Assembly: GCA_039588215.1 (NCBI GenBank) | Contig: JBDHAD010000056.1 | Location: forward strand, 1 to 24,065 | DNA from: JBDHAC01 sp039588215 | GTDB lineage: Bacteria > Gemmatimonadota > Gemmatimonadetes > Palauibacterales > Palauibacteraceae | DNA: 24,065 nt | Direction: 5' to 3' | Part shown: in pieces, positions 1 to 7,309 of the stretch | Layout of the letters: each line of letters begins with the position of its first letter | Position numbering within the stretch: position 1 is the stretch's first letter | The notes under the pieces: generated by a model | Seen by the model: the letters and a program-made list of their open reading frames with translations, nothing else | The model's database searches: none | What the model was told of the DNA's origin: nothing | Translations under genes and position numbers: made by a program

Positions 1-2
1 TC

Positions 3-1352
3 GCTGCCCTCGTGGCCATCACAGGGGCCTGTCAGACCCCGGAACCCGTGGAAGAGATCGATGAATGGGGGCGTCCCGAGGTTGGTCGGCCTGCCAACAT
101 CGTCATCATCATCTCCGACGACGCCGGCTACGCGGACTTCTCCCTCACCGGCAGCGAGCACTTCCCCACCCCAAACATCGATCGCATTGCCGCAAGGGGC
201 GTGCGCTTCACCCAGGGATACGTCTCGGCCTCCGTCTGTAGCCCCAGCCGGGCCGGACTAATGACCGGCCGCTACCAACAGCGCTTTGGACACCATCAGA
301 ACATTCCGGCGGTGTATTCCGAGACCAACGGCCTACCGGTCGAGGAAGTGACCCTAGCCGACGCGCTGCATGCTCGGGGCTATCGCACCGTCGGGGTGGG
401 AAAGTGGCATCTGGGTTATGCCCCCCAATTTCATCCCTTGGCTCGAGGGTTCGACGATTACTATGGCTTTCTCCAGGGCTCCCGTCCCTACCGCCCACTG
501 GACGAGCAAGAGCCCGCCGGGTCATCACGGCGGTCGACCAGGCTCAATCGACTCCTCCGCGACCGTGAGCCAGTTCCCGAAACCTTCGAGTACATCACGG
601 ACGCCTTCGGCGAGGAAGCGGCGGCCTACATTGGTGTCCACGCCCAAGCGCCCTTCTTTCTCTATCTGTCATTCAGTGCCGTACACACACCATTGCAGGC
701 ACAGCCAGAATTGCTGGAGAAGGTGAGCCCTGACTTGGCCGCCAACCGGCGCGTACTGGCGGCCATGACCATCTCATTGGACAAAGCGGTCGGCCAAGTC
801 CTCGATGCCCTTGAGCGCCATGGCCTGACCGAGAACACCATGGTGGTCTTCATCAACGACAATGGAGGTCCATTGCTCGTCGGTGCCAGGAACGACCCGC
901 TTCGGGGGAACAAGACACAGCCCTTTGAGGGCGGCATCCGCGTGCCCTTCGTCGCCGCTTGGCCTGCGCAATGGCCGGCCGGCGCTGTCTACGAATATCC
1001 CGTCAGCGCCCTGGATCTGTTTCCCACTGCGCTGGCAGCTGCTGCTGGTGACGTCAGCCAACAGACGCCTCCGCTGGATGGTGTTGATCTCACGCCCTAT
1101 CTCAAGGGGACCGTACAAGGCAGGCCACACCAGACCCTCTTCTGGAAGCGAAAGAACAACTTTGCGGTCCGCGAGGGTGACTGGAAGCTCTTGCAGCACA
1201 ACGGCGGCGAGCTTGAGCTCTACAACATCGCCAGCGACCCTTCAGAAACCACCAACCTTACCGCGGACCACCCTGAAGTGGTAGCTCGATTGCAGGCGAT
1301 GTACCAAGAATGGCAATCGACCCACCCACAGCCCCTCTGGGACAGCGGTTGA
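3..1352 (+). CDS. Sulfatase family lipoprotein, 5' end missing
   Basis: Type I (formylglycine-dependent) sulfatase, which hydrolyses sulfate esters; the substrate cannot be told from sequence. The frame is open to the window edge, so the true start lies outside. The visible N-terminus reads AALVAITGAC, the end of a lipoprotein signal peptide, which suggests an exported lipid-anchored enzyme. Counting from the GTG at base 12: metal-binding D36-D37, the CxPxR modification motif CSPSR at 76-80 (Cys type), GKWHLG at 130-135, HTP at 225-227, DNGG at 283-286 and a conserved Lys near 301. The C-terminal part (WKLLQH, LYNIASDPSETTNL) is typical of bacterial arylsulfatase A-like proteins. It is convergent with the gene to its right. 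Parts of the gene look less GC-rich than the rest of the window (about 50% in bases 661-720), a hint of separate origin. No sulfatase-maturing enzyme gene is in view. Confidence 0.93.
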   Translation, partial: AALVAITGACQTPEPVEEIDEWGRPEVGRPANIVIIISDDAGYADFSLTGSEHFPTPNIDRIAARGVRFTQGYVSASVCSPSRAGLMTGRYQQRFGHHQNIPAVYSETNGLPVEEVTLADALHARGYRTVGVGKWHLGYAPQFHPLARGFDDYYGFLQGSRPYRPLDEQEPAGSSRRSTRLNRLLRDREPVPETFEYITDAFGEEAAAYIGVHAQAPFFLYLSFSAVHTPLQAQPELLEKVSPDLAANRRVLAAMTISLDKAVGQVLDALERHGLTENTMVVFINDNGGPLLVGARNDPLRGNKTQPFEGGIRVPFVAAWPAQWPAGAVYEYPVSALDLFPTALAAAAGDVSQQTPPLDGVDLTPYLKGTVQGRPHQTLFWKRKNNFAVREGDWKLLQHNGGELELYNIASDPSETTNLTADHPEVVARLQAMYQEWQSTHPQPLWDSG

Positions 1353-1362
1353 CCCCCCCCCC
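1353..1362. repeat. Ten-base C homopolymer
   Basis: A run of ten C directly follows the sulfatase stop codon, flanked by GA on the left and GGGTC on the right, so GACCC and GGGTC could pair weakly around it. It lies outside the coding region, so length changes would not shift the frame. It may be prone to slippage or assembly error. Confidence 0.8.
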
Positions 1363-1425
1363 GGGTCTGGGGCGGCGTATTCTCACGGGACGACCGGGTC
1401 GCCTCTCCGAGTACCGCGCTCCCCG

Positions 1426-2634
1426 CTAGCGCGAAAGGCGAACGAAGAGGTCCCGAGCGACCTGGTCGAATACGGCCTGGAGGTCGTTGGCCGTCGGCGC
1501 GAAGTACATCTTCCCCTGCGGCTCGTTGGGGTGCGCGACGCCGTTCTCGTTGGCCAGCTTGCGCAGGTAGTCGAGATCGGGCTGCAGGATCGGGTCGGGG
1601 TTGTTGGGGTTACCCAGCCCGATCGTGTAGATGAGAATCCCGTCCTGGCGTATCGCGCGCGCCATCTGCTCCCCGCGGACGCGCCCCTGGTTTCGGACCC
1701 GGTTCTCGTTCCACCCGTAGCAGTTGTTGACGCGCGGGCAATCATCGGGGGGATTCGCGATGACATCGGTGGGCAGGTTGTCGGGGTCGTCGAATAGACC
1801 CCGAACGTTGCCGGTGACCCGCGTCGAGACCGCGATCACGCGATCCTGCAGGTCGAACGGGGGTCCGATTACATCACGCACCGCCGTGGGCCGTCCGTCG
1901 GTGAAGAACACGACGACCTTCGCGGCGCTCTGCCGCACGGCCGGGAGCTGCATTTGCCCATGAGCGAGCCGCAGCCCCTCTCCCGTGTTCGTATCCCCCG
2001 CCGAGCTCATCGCAGCGATGGCCTGATCTATCGGCGTGGTAAAGTCATGCCCCATTTGGAACCGCTCGGTGGCGCGGATCTGGAAAGAGACCAACGCCAT
2101 TTGATCGATGCCATCGTTGAACTGTCGGACGAAGGAGCTCGCTGCGGCCTGGAGATCATCCCACGCGTTCTCACGCTCGAGTGAGCCGGATTGGTCGACA
2201 ACCAGGGTGAGGTCTACCGGTGGCGCCGCAGCCGTGGCGCTAGAGCCGACGTCCATCTGCGTATGGCCGAGGATCCGGATGAACGTCGTCGGGACCGTAC
2301 GCGATGAGGAGACCGTGACCGTGTTCTCGCCACGGGCGTTCGTCCCGAAGGCTACGGATGTGCGGGTGCCTGGTCCGGCGGGGACCCCGTTGGCTCGAGC
2401 GACCGCGTTCGCCTGGTTCAACGCCGTCGCTTGTCCCAATCGGAGGGCCCGGGCACCGGCGAGCGCGGCCGCGTCGACGGCGCGCCCGACTCGCAGCTTC
2501 TCCAGATACCCGCGCCCCAGATCGAGCGCCAAGCCCGTCGCCCCCAGAATCACGAACAGCGATACGGCGAGGAGAACCAGCACGGCGCCCGACTCGTCCG
2601 ATAGCGCCGCACGCGCTCGAGGGGATGCCTTCAT
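1426..2634 (-). CDS. TadG-like protein with von Willebrand factor A domain
   Basis: Membrane-anchored VWA protein of the TadG type, probably surface or pilus associated. The chosen ATG gives MKASPRARAALSDESGAV, a short basic N-terminus followed by a Flp/TadE-like transmembrane segment at about 16-38. Next comes the DLGRGYLEKLRVGRAVDAAALAGA region typical of TadG-like proteins (about 38-61). The VWA domain starts near 141 and keeps a full MIDAS site: DQSGS at 147-151, Thr near 217 and Asp in FFTDG near 246. Metal-dependent ligand binding is therefore plausible. It is last of three same-strand genes after two TadE-like genes. An ATG at 2706 would add 24 residues and overlap the upstream gene by 20 bases; neither start has a strong ribosome-binding site. 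The ligand is unknown. Confidence 0.85.
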   Translation of the reverse strand: MKASPRARAALSDESGAVLVLLAVSLFVILGATGLALDLGRGYLEKLRVGRAVDAAALAGARALRLGQATALNQANAVARANGVPAGPGTRTSVAFGTNARGENTVTVSSSRTVPTTFIRILGHTQMDVGSSATAAAPPVDLTLVVDQSGSLERENAWDDLQAAASSFVRQFNDGIDQMALVSFQIRATERFQMGHDFTTPIDQAIAAMSSAGDTNTGEGLRLAHGQMQLPAVRQSAAKVVVFFTDGRPTAVRDVIGPPFDLQDRVIAVSTRVTGNVRGLFDDPDNLPTDVIANPPDDCPRVNNCYGWNENRVRNQGRVRGEQMARAIRQDGILIYTIGLGNPNNPDPILQPDLDYLRKLANENGVAHPNEPQGKMYFAPTANDLQAVFDQVARDLFVRLSR

Positions 2635-2686
2635 GGCAGCCCGTCGGGCACACGAGTCGCGCTCGTGGGCGCGAAGTCGGTCGGAA

Positions 2687-3223
2687 TCAGAAGATGGATC
2701 GATCATAGAGTGTATCCGGAACGATTGAGCTGACCATTTTGCTCAGCGGCGTAAACGGTTGGTACGCGAGGAAGAGCTCCACCACGTGGTAGGATTGGCC
2801 CTCCAGAAGCCCGGCCGTCGCCAGCGCGGTCACCGAGTCGCCAGTGGCGCCCAGCCGGCTCAGACCCATGAAGCCACTGCTCGCGAACTGGGATTCCACC
2901 ACGGGGAAGCCGCCCTGGATCCGGAGTCTCGTGGCGATCGTTCCGCCTCGGGCCCCGAGCCCGATCGTGCCGCCATTCCCCATCGTGATTTGAACGACGG
3001 AGTCGAGCGCGGCCCCCCGCGCCGCGATGTTGGCCCCTTCGCGGGAGAGCCCGGAGATCGACTGCCCCACGTCCAACAGCATCCCCACTTCGAGGAGGCC
3101 GAACACGACGATCATGAGGATCGGGATCGTCATGGTGAACTCGACGAGCTCCTGCCCTCGCTCGCACCGGATCAAGCTCCGCGCCAGCCGGCGCGCCCAG
3201 GGCCTACTCACGAGGCGTCGCAT
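2687..3223 (-). CDS. TadE-like pseudopilin (second copy)
   Basis: 178-residue TadE/TadG-like protein. A basic N-terminus is followed by the hallmark ERGQELVEFTMTIPILMIVV (about 21-40): a Glu-containing motif leading into one transmembrane helix, as in TadE-family minor pilins. The rest should lie outside the cytoplasmic membrane. The ATG at 3223 sits 7 bases after the stop of the upstream TadE-like gene, so the two are almost certainly cotranscribed. The family takes part in Flp/Tad pilus assembly or, when orphaned, in surface-protein display. No TadA ATPase, TadB/C platform, RcpA secretin or Flp pilin is in this window. Family assignment is firm; the specific role is not. Confidence 0.85.
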   Translation of the reverse strand: MRRLVSRPWARRLARSLIRCERGQELVEFTMTIPILMIVVFGLLEVGMLLDVGQSISGLSREGANIAARGAALDSVVQITMGNGGTIGLGARGGTIATRLRIQGGFPVVESQFASSGFMGLSRLGATGDSVTALATAGLLEGQSYHVVELFLAYQPFTPLSKMVSSIVPDTLYDRSIF

Positions 3224-3230
3224 GCATCTC

Positions 3231-3698
3231 TCAAAACACCGGTTCGTTGCGAACGACGGTGGCGACCGTGAAGTCGACGTACCCCGTGCTGAAGAAGCGC
3301 AGAACGGGAGCCATCACGAAATGGTCGCGGTACGTCGCGCTGATCTGGACGACGTCACCCGGAGCCCCTCCGTCGGGCGGCGTGAGGCGAATCCCGTTCA
3401 CGTCGACGTTCAGATCACCCGCCCTGTCGACGATGGTCTCGACGATGGACTCCGCCCGGGTCATGGGCTGACCGGTGTCCGGGTCGGTGAGCTGGTTGCC
3501 GGTGACCGCGAATCGCGCCGCTTCCGCGACCGCGTGTCGCAGCGTCAGGCGTACGTAGAAGTGTCGACCGAAATCGAAGATCCCGGCCAATAAGAGGAGG
3601 AGTACCGGCACCACCAGGACGAACTCGACCAGGCTCTGGCCGCGTTCGCCCTTACGATACCCGCGGGTCCCCCGAGTTCTCGGCACCCCGATCCGCAC
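3231..3698 (-). CDS. TadE-like pseudopilin (first copy)
   Basis: 155-residue TadE-family protein and first gene of the trio. The motif GERGQSLVEFVLVVPVLLLL at about 17-36 matches the TadE pattern (GQSLVEF followed by a hydrophobic helix). It continues with FDFGRHFYVRLTLRHAVAEAARFAVTGNQ, also typical. The start is a GTG at 3698; an in-frame GTG at 3686 is an alternative. It resembles the next gene in architecture but not closely in sequence, so the two are probably distinct pseudopilins rather than a recent duplication. Confidence 0.87.
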   Translation of the reverse strand: MRIGVPRTRGTRGYRKGERGQSLVEFVLVVPVLLLLLAGIFDFGRHFYVRLTLRHAVAEAARFAVTGNQLTDPDTGQPMTRAESIVETIVDRAGDLNVDVNGIRLTPPDGGAPGDVVQISATYRDHFVMAPVLRFFSTGYVDFTVATVVRNEPVF

Positions 3699-3950
3699 CC
3701 TTCAACTCTCCATGCACCCGAAGCGCCCACCGCTCGCACCGGGGAGAACCCGCACTTCCATGAGTAGGCAACGCGTATGCCACGCTTCAGCCCGCAAACA
3801 CGAAAAGCGGTAACGCATTGCCGCAATACGGTTTGACAGGTGATACCTAACGTTGAACACGATACGCAAGTTGTGCGGAGAGAGATGCGTTCTGAGCGCA
3901 GGTGCGTCACCGACGCGGGTGCGTGCCGCGCTCCGGAGTCCTGGTCCGCC
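3699..3950. other. Intergenic region upstream of the TadE/TadG trio
   Basis: 252 bases without a convincing gene. It should carry the promoter of the minus-strand trio, but no good -35/-10 pair was seen on that strand. A small inverted repeat ATTGC-C-GCAAT lies at 3817-3827. A perfect TTGACA at 3833-3838 is on the plus strand, where no gene follows. Confidence 0.5.
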
Positions 3951-4589
3951 TTAGCGTGCCCGGGATGGCCGGGGCCGGAGCCAGCGCAGCAAGTCGGTCA
4001 GCGCCCGGGCCCGGTGGCTCGTCTCACGCTTCACCTCGTAGGGGAGCTCCGCGTAGGTCAATCCGTGCTCCGGTAGGATGAACACCGGATCGTATCCGAA
4101 GCCGCCGCTTCCCCTCGGGTGCCTGGCGATGAGGCCGTGCACCTGTCCCTCGAAGAGGGTGTCACCGTCGTCATCGACGACCGAGATCCCGCAATGATAA
4201 TGGGCGGCGCGCTCGAGATCCGGCACTCCGGCGAGTCGCTCGAGCAAGTACCGGTTGTTCGCCTCGTCCCTTCCCCACTCCGCGACCATCGGCTCCGGTG
4301 CGAATCGCTTCGTGCGGACTCCAGGGAGACCGTCCAGCGCGTCCACGCACAGACCGGAATCATCCGCGATCGTGCACAGTCCGGAGAGCGTGTGAAAATG
4401 GCGCGCCTTGGCGAGGGCGTTCTGCGCGAAGGTGTCGAACGGCTCGAGGTGTGCCTCCTCGGGTGTCTCGGGAAGCCCGACATCGAGCAGGCTCACGATG
4501 CGGACACCGGCACCTGACAGGATATCGCGTGCCTCGCGCAGCTTGTGCTCGCTACGCGTCGCCAGGAGAAGGGGAGCACCGGTACTCAT
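3951..4589 (-). CDS. rdgB: dITP/XTP pyrophosphatase (RdgB/HAM1 family)
   Basis: Cytosolic house-cleaning enzyme that hydrolyses non-canonical purine NTPs (ITP, dITP, XTP) to monophosphates and pyrophosphate. At 212 residues it has the usual family length. The N-terminal nucleotide-binding strand appears as LATRSEHKLREA (9-20), a variant of the common TGNxxK form. DDSGL at 76-80 holds the metal-binding and catalytic Asp. LPGVRTKRF (88-96), GFGYDPVF (163-170) and SHRARAL (191-197) are the other signatures. It lies 49 bases downstream of the duplicated membrane protein on the same strand and may share its transcript. Confidence 0.95.
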   Translation of the reverse strand: MSTGAPLLLATRSEHKLREARDILSGAGVRIVSLLDVGLPETPEEAHLEPFDTFAQNALAKARHFHTLSGLCTIADDSGLCVDALDGLPGVRTKRFAPEPMVAEWGRDEANNRYLLERLAGVPDLERAAHYHCGISVVDDDGDTLFEGQVHGLIARHPRGSGGFGYDPVFILPEHGLTYAELPYEVKRETSHRARALTDLLRWLRPRPSRAR

Positions 4590-4638
4590 AGACCCGCGCC
4601 GGCAGCCGAGCCGGGTTGCGCTTGAATGCAGGCGGACC

Positions 4639-5607
4639 CTAGCTGCTGCCGGCCCAGAGCACGTCGTCCTTCAGTCGACCGGCCAGCTCCGGATACGCAC
4701 GCCACATGTACGCTCCCATGGTGATGGCCGCGAGGACGTTCCCGATCAGGATCGACCACCACGCAAGCTCCTGTAGGATCCAGCGCCCGAGAATCGCCAC
4801 CAACGCGATGAAGAAGACCTCGAACACCACGAACAGGATCAGGAGACCGAAGACCAGAGGTGGGAACCGCCGAACCTGCTCGGTGAGCCCGGAGAGGGTC
4901 ACGCCGAACAGGATGAAGAATGCGAAGTGTACCAGGCTGTACCCGAACACGGGCCCGGCCCCGACCACGACGCCGTCGACCCCACCCCCGCTCTGGAACA
5001 GGATCATCGCGAGCGCCGCGGGGGTGAAGAAAGCCTCGCGCGCGATCGCGTCCACGATCAGGAACCAGATGGCCACGGTGAGGGCACCGATCAAGCCCGC
5101 CGCGATCCCGACGCGCGTCGTACGGTGCGCCTGAAGGAAGTCCAGGAAGCCGGTGACCCCGGGTTCTGAGCCTACCCAATGCAGGTGAGTGAACATCACC
5201 ACGCCGGCGAGCGCGTTTCCGAAGAAGACGGCGGGCCACCCGGGCGCCGACAGCACCTGGTCGACCGGAGCGCGGATCAGGCCCAGATAGAAGACCAGGG
5301 AGCACGCGAACAGCCCGTACGCCGCACCGATCCACAGGTTGCGTGGGAGACCCGCCCAGCCGATCAACACACAGGCGAGTAGCCCGAGGGCTGCCCACGT
5401 GATGAAATGGACGATCGTGAATCCGATCACGACTCCCGCCGTGGGCTCCAGCTCACCCCGTTGCAGGATCGCACCCCAGAGGAAGGTGGGAGTCCGGAGC
5501 GGCGCCCCCTGCCCCAGGTCGTAGAAGTAGAACAACACGGCCAGGACGAACCCGGCCAGCAAACCTGCGGCGATGCCGTCCCGCACGGCACGCGCAGTCA
5601 GGCTCAT
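4639..5607 (-). CDS. Unknown multi-pass membrane protein with two homologous halves
   Basis: 322 residues, not matched to a named family. Its hydrophobic pattern suggests about eight membrane segments. The halves align at offsets of 156-160 residues: IAAGLL (12-17) with IAAGLI (168-173); Thr-Pro at 39-40 with 195-196; IGFTIVHF (61-68) with FGYSLVHF (221-228); FFGNALAGVVM (128-138) with LIGNVLAAITM (287-297). This indicates duplication of a four-helix unit, with the conserved VHF histidine and the GN motif kept in both. The start has a good ribosome-binding site (CCGGAGG, about 6 bases upstream). It lies between heme O synthase and rdgB. A link to heme or respiration is only a guess from position. 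Confidence 0.85.
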   Translation of the reverse strand: MSLTARAVRDGIAAGLLAGFVLAVLFYFYDLGQGAPLRTPTFLWGAILQRGELEPTAGVVIGFTIVHFITWAALGLLACVLIGWAGLPRNLWIGAAYGLFACSLVFYLGLIRAPVDQVLSAPGWPAVFFGNALAGVVMFTHLHWVGSEPGVTGFLDFLQAHRTTRVGIAAGLIGALTVAIWFLIVDAIAREAFFTPAALAMILFQSGGGVDGVVVGAGPVFGYSLVHFAFFILFGVTLSGLTEQVRRFPPLVFGLLILFVVFEVFFIALVAILGRWILQELAWWSILIGNVLAAITMGAYMWRAYPELAGRLKDDVLWAGSS

Positions 5608-5665
5608 ACGGGCCTCCGGTAGTGGGGTGCCGGGACCGCCCGTTCGCCCGAGCGAGACCTCCGGC

Positions 5666-6619
5666 TCATAGCTTGTCCACCGCCAGGACGGTCAAGAGGA
5701 CGGGCAGATAGATTACCGAGTATCGGAAGAGCCGCCCCGCCGTCCGTCGCGAGGTCGAACCGAAGAACACGCACGTCTGCCACACGAATATGGTTCCGAG
5801 AGCGAGCGCCACCCAGAAATAGACGGCGCCCGCGAGACCGAGTAGCGCGGGCACGAGGCTGGCGGGCACCAGTGCCAGCGTATAGAGCAGGGTCTGCTGG
5901 CGTGTGCTGATCCCGTTCGGATCGCCGACGCTCAACATCCGGAGCCCCGCGTCCCGGTACTCGTCCTTGAGTAGCCACGCGAGCGAGAGGAAATGTGGCA
6001 ACTGCCACAGGAAGAGGATGCCGAACAACGCCCACGCGCCCGGTCCGAGCTCACCCCTGGCCGCCGTCCAACCGCCTGCGATGGGCAAAGCACCGGGGAT
6101 CGCGCCGACCAGGGTCGAGAGCGAATGTACGCGCTTCAGCGGCGTGTACATGAGGTCGTACACAACGAACGCGAGCGCCGCGAGCACGCCGGTAATCAGG
6201 TTGACGGAGAGCACGAGGTAGGCGATTCCGAGCGCGGAGAGACCGCCCGCGAACACGGTCGCGGGCGCCACCTTCAGCCTGCCCGCCGGAAGCGGCCGGT
6301 CGCGCGTGCGTGCCATACGTGCATCAACGTCATGCTCTAGCACTTGGTTCATTGCGCTGGTCCCGCCTGCGACCAGCGCGGTCCCCAACAGGGTGTGGAA
6401 GAGGAGCAGGAGGTCCAGTCCACCCGGACTTCCGAGGTAGAACCCGGCCGTGGCCGTCACGAGCACGAGCGCGGTGATACGAGGCTTCGTCAGCGCCACG
6501 TGGTCGGCCACACGCTGACGTAGCTCCCGGGACTCGCGGACCCGCGCATTGGCGGTTCGGTTTCCCGAGGCGCTCGCGCTCGATCCCCTGCTCACGGCGG
6601 CGGGTCCCGCTTCCGACAT
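5666..6619 (-). CDS. ctaB: Protoheme IX farnesyltransferase (heme O synthase)
   Basis: UbiA-superfamily membrane prenyltransferase that adds a farnesyl group to heme B to make heme O for terminal oxidases. From the ATG at 6619, preceded by an AAGGGAAGG-like ribosome-binding site, it has 317 residues, the usual size. VALTKPRIT (41-49) opens the core. The polyprenyl-diphosphate site is N91-x3-E95-x3-D99 followed by RTRDRPLPAG (104-113). The YDLMYTPLKR loop is the second conserved polar loop. Multiple membrane helices follow. The frame extends 44 residues further upstream, but that part is low in family character. No cytochrome oxidase subunit or heme A synthase is in view. Confidence 0.95.
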   Translation of the reverse strand: MSEAGPAAVSRGSSASASGNRTANARVRESRELRQRVADHVALTKPRITALVLVTATAGFYLGSPGGLDLLLLFHTLLGTALVAGGTSAMNQVLEHDVDARMARTRDRPLPAGRLKVAPATVFAGGLSALGIAYLVLSVNLITGVLAALAFVVYDLMYTPLKRVHSLSTLVGAIPGALPIAGGWTAARGELGPGAWALFGILFLWQLPHFLSLAWLLKDEYRDAGLRMLSVGDPNGISTRQQTLLYTLALVPASLVPALLGLAGAVYFWVALALGTIFVWQTCVFFGSTSRRTAGRLFRYSVIYLPVLLTVLAVDKL

Positions 6620-6731
6620 CAGCCGACCTTCCCTTTCTTCGCGTACACGTATCTGATCTGACCGCTCGGCGACATGGCCACCGCCGCCGGGAGCGGCACC
6701 CTGTCGGCACGGCGACCAACCTGGACGGCGG

Positions 6732-6745
6732 GACGCCCGGGCGTC
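6732..6745. repeat. Perfect 14-base palindrome upstream of ctaB
   Basis: GACGCCCGGGCGTC is fully self-complementary. It lies in the 192-base gap between the rfaE2 stop and the ctaB start. With no unpaired loop and no T-run it makes a poor terminator. It could be a dimeric regulator site or chance in GC-rich DNA. Confidence 0.35.
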
Positions 6746-6811
6746 AAGCAACGGACTCGGCCCAACCCGGCCGCATCGATGATGGCTGGGATTCCTTCGG
6801 GTCCGGAAGGG

Positions 6812-7309
6812 TCACCGATTCGTCAGACGTCGGAGGAACTCGCTCGTAGAGCGATCGGGCTCCAGCGGGAGCAGGACCACGCTCCCTCCACGCGCCCGCA
6901 CCTCGTCCCCCCCCACCACATCCTCCAAGCGGTAGTCCGCCCCCTTCACGAGGATGTCGGGCTGCAGCGACTCGATGAGTTGCAGAGGCGTGTCTTCGTC
7001 GAAGAGTGTGACCGCGTCGACGAAGCGGAGGGATGCGAGCAGCAAGCCGCGATCCGCTTCAGGCAAAACCGGTCGACCCACCCCCTTCAAGCGTCTGACT
7101 GAGGCGTCCGAATTGAGCCCCACAAGCAACGCGTCGCCCAGCGCGCGCGCGCGGGCGAGCAGAGACAGGTGCCCCCGGTGCACGATGTCGAAACAGCCAT
7201 TCGTGAACACGAGCTTCTGCGAGCGGCTCGGGCCGTAGCGGCGAACCGCTTCCTCGCGCTCGAGGATTCTTCCGGCGGCATCGAGTGGCTCCAGGCCCGA
7301 GAGATTCAC
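6812..7309 (-). CDS. rfaE2: D-glycero-beta-D-manno-heptose 1-phosphate adenylyl/cytidylyltransferase (RfaE2 type)
   Basis: Nucleotidyltransferase that activates heptose 1-phosphate with a nucleotide for LPS core (or capsule) heptose. It is equivalent to the C-terminal domain of bifunctional HldE. The start chosen is a GTG at 7309 whose bases overlap the stop of the upstream mrpD3 gene (GTGA, 4 bases), giving 165 residues, the family length. The catalytic HxGH motif is HRGH at 44-47 within FTNGCFDIVHRGHLSLL; KGADY and the C-terminal STSEFLRRL match the family. It is last in the Mrp run and probably translationally coupled to it. The partner kinase rfaE1 is about 12 kb away at 19503-20501. The frame extends upstream to 7483, but only as overlap with mrpD3. 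Confidence 0.93.
   Translation of the reverse strand: MNLSGLEPLDAAGRILEREEAVRRYGPSRSQKLVFTNGCFDIVHRGHLSLLARARALGDALLVGLNSDASVRRLKGVGRPVLPEADRGLLLASLRFVDAVTLFDEDTPLQLIESLQPDILVKGADYRLEDVVGGDEVRARGGSVVLLPLEPDRSTSEFLRRLTNR

Noticed and set aside
3833..3865. Plus-strand promoter with TTGACA
   Set aside because: No suitable -10 box at 16-18 bases and no plus-strand gene follows until lpxH, 13 kb away.
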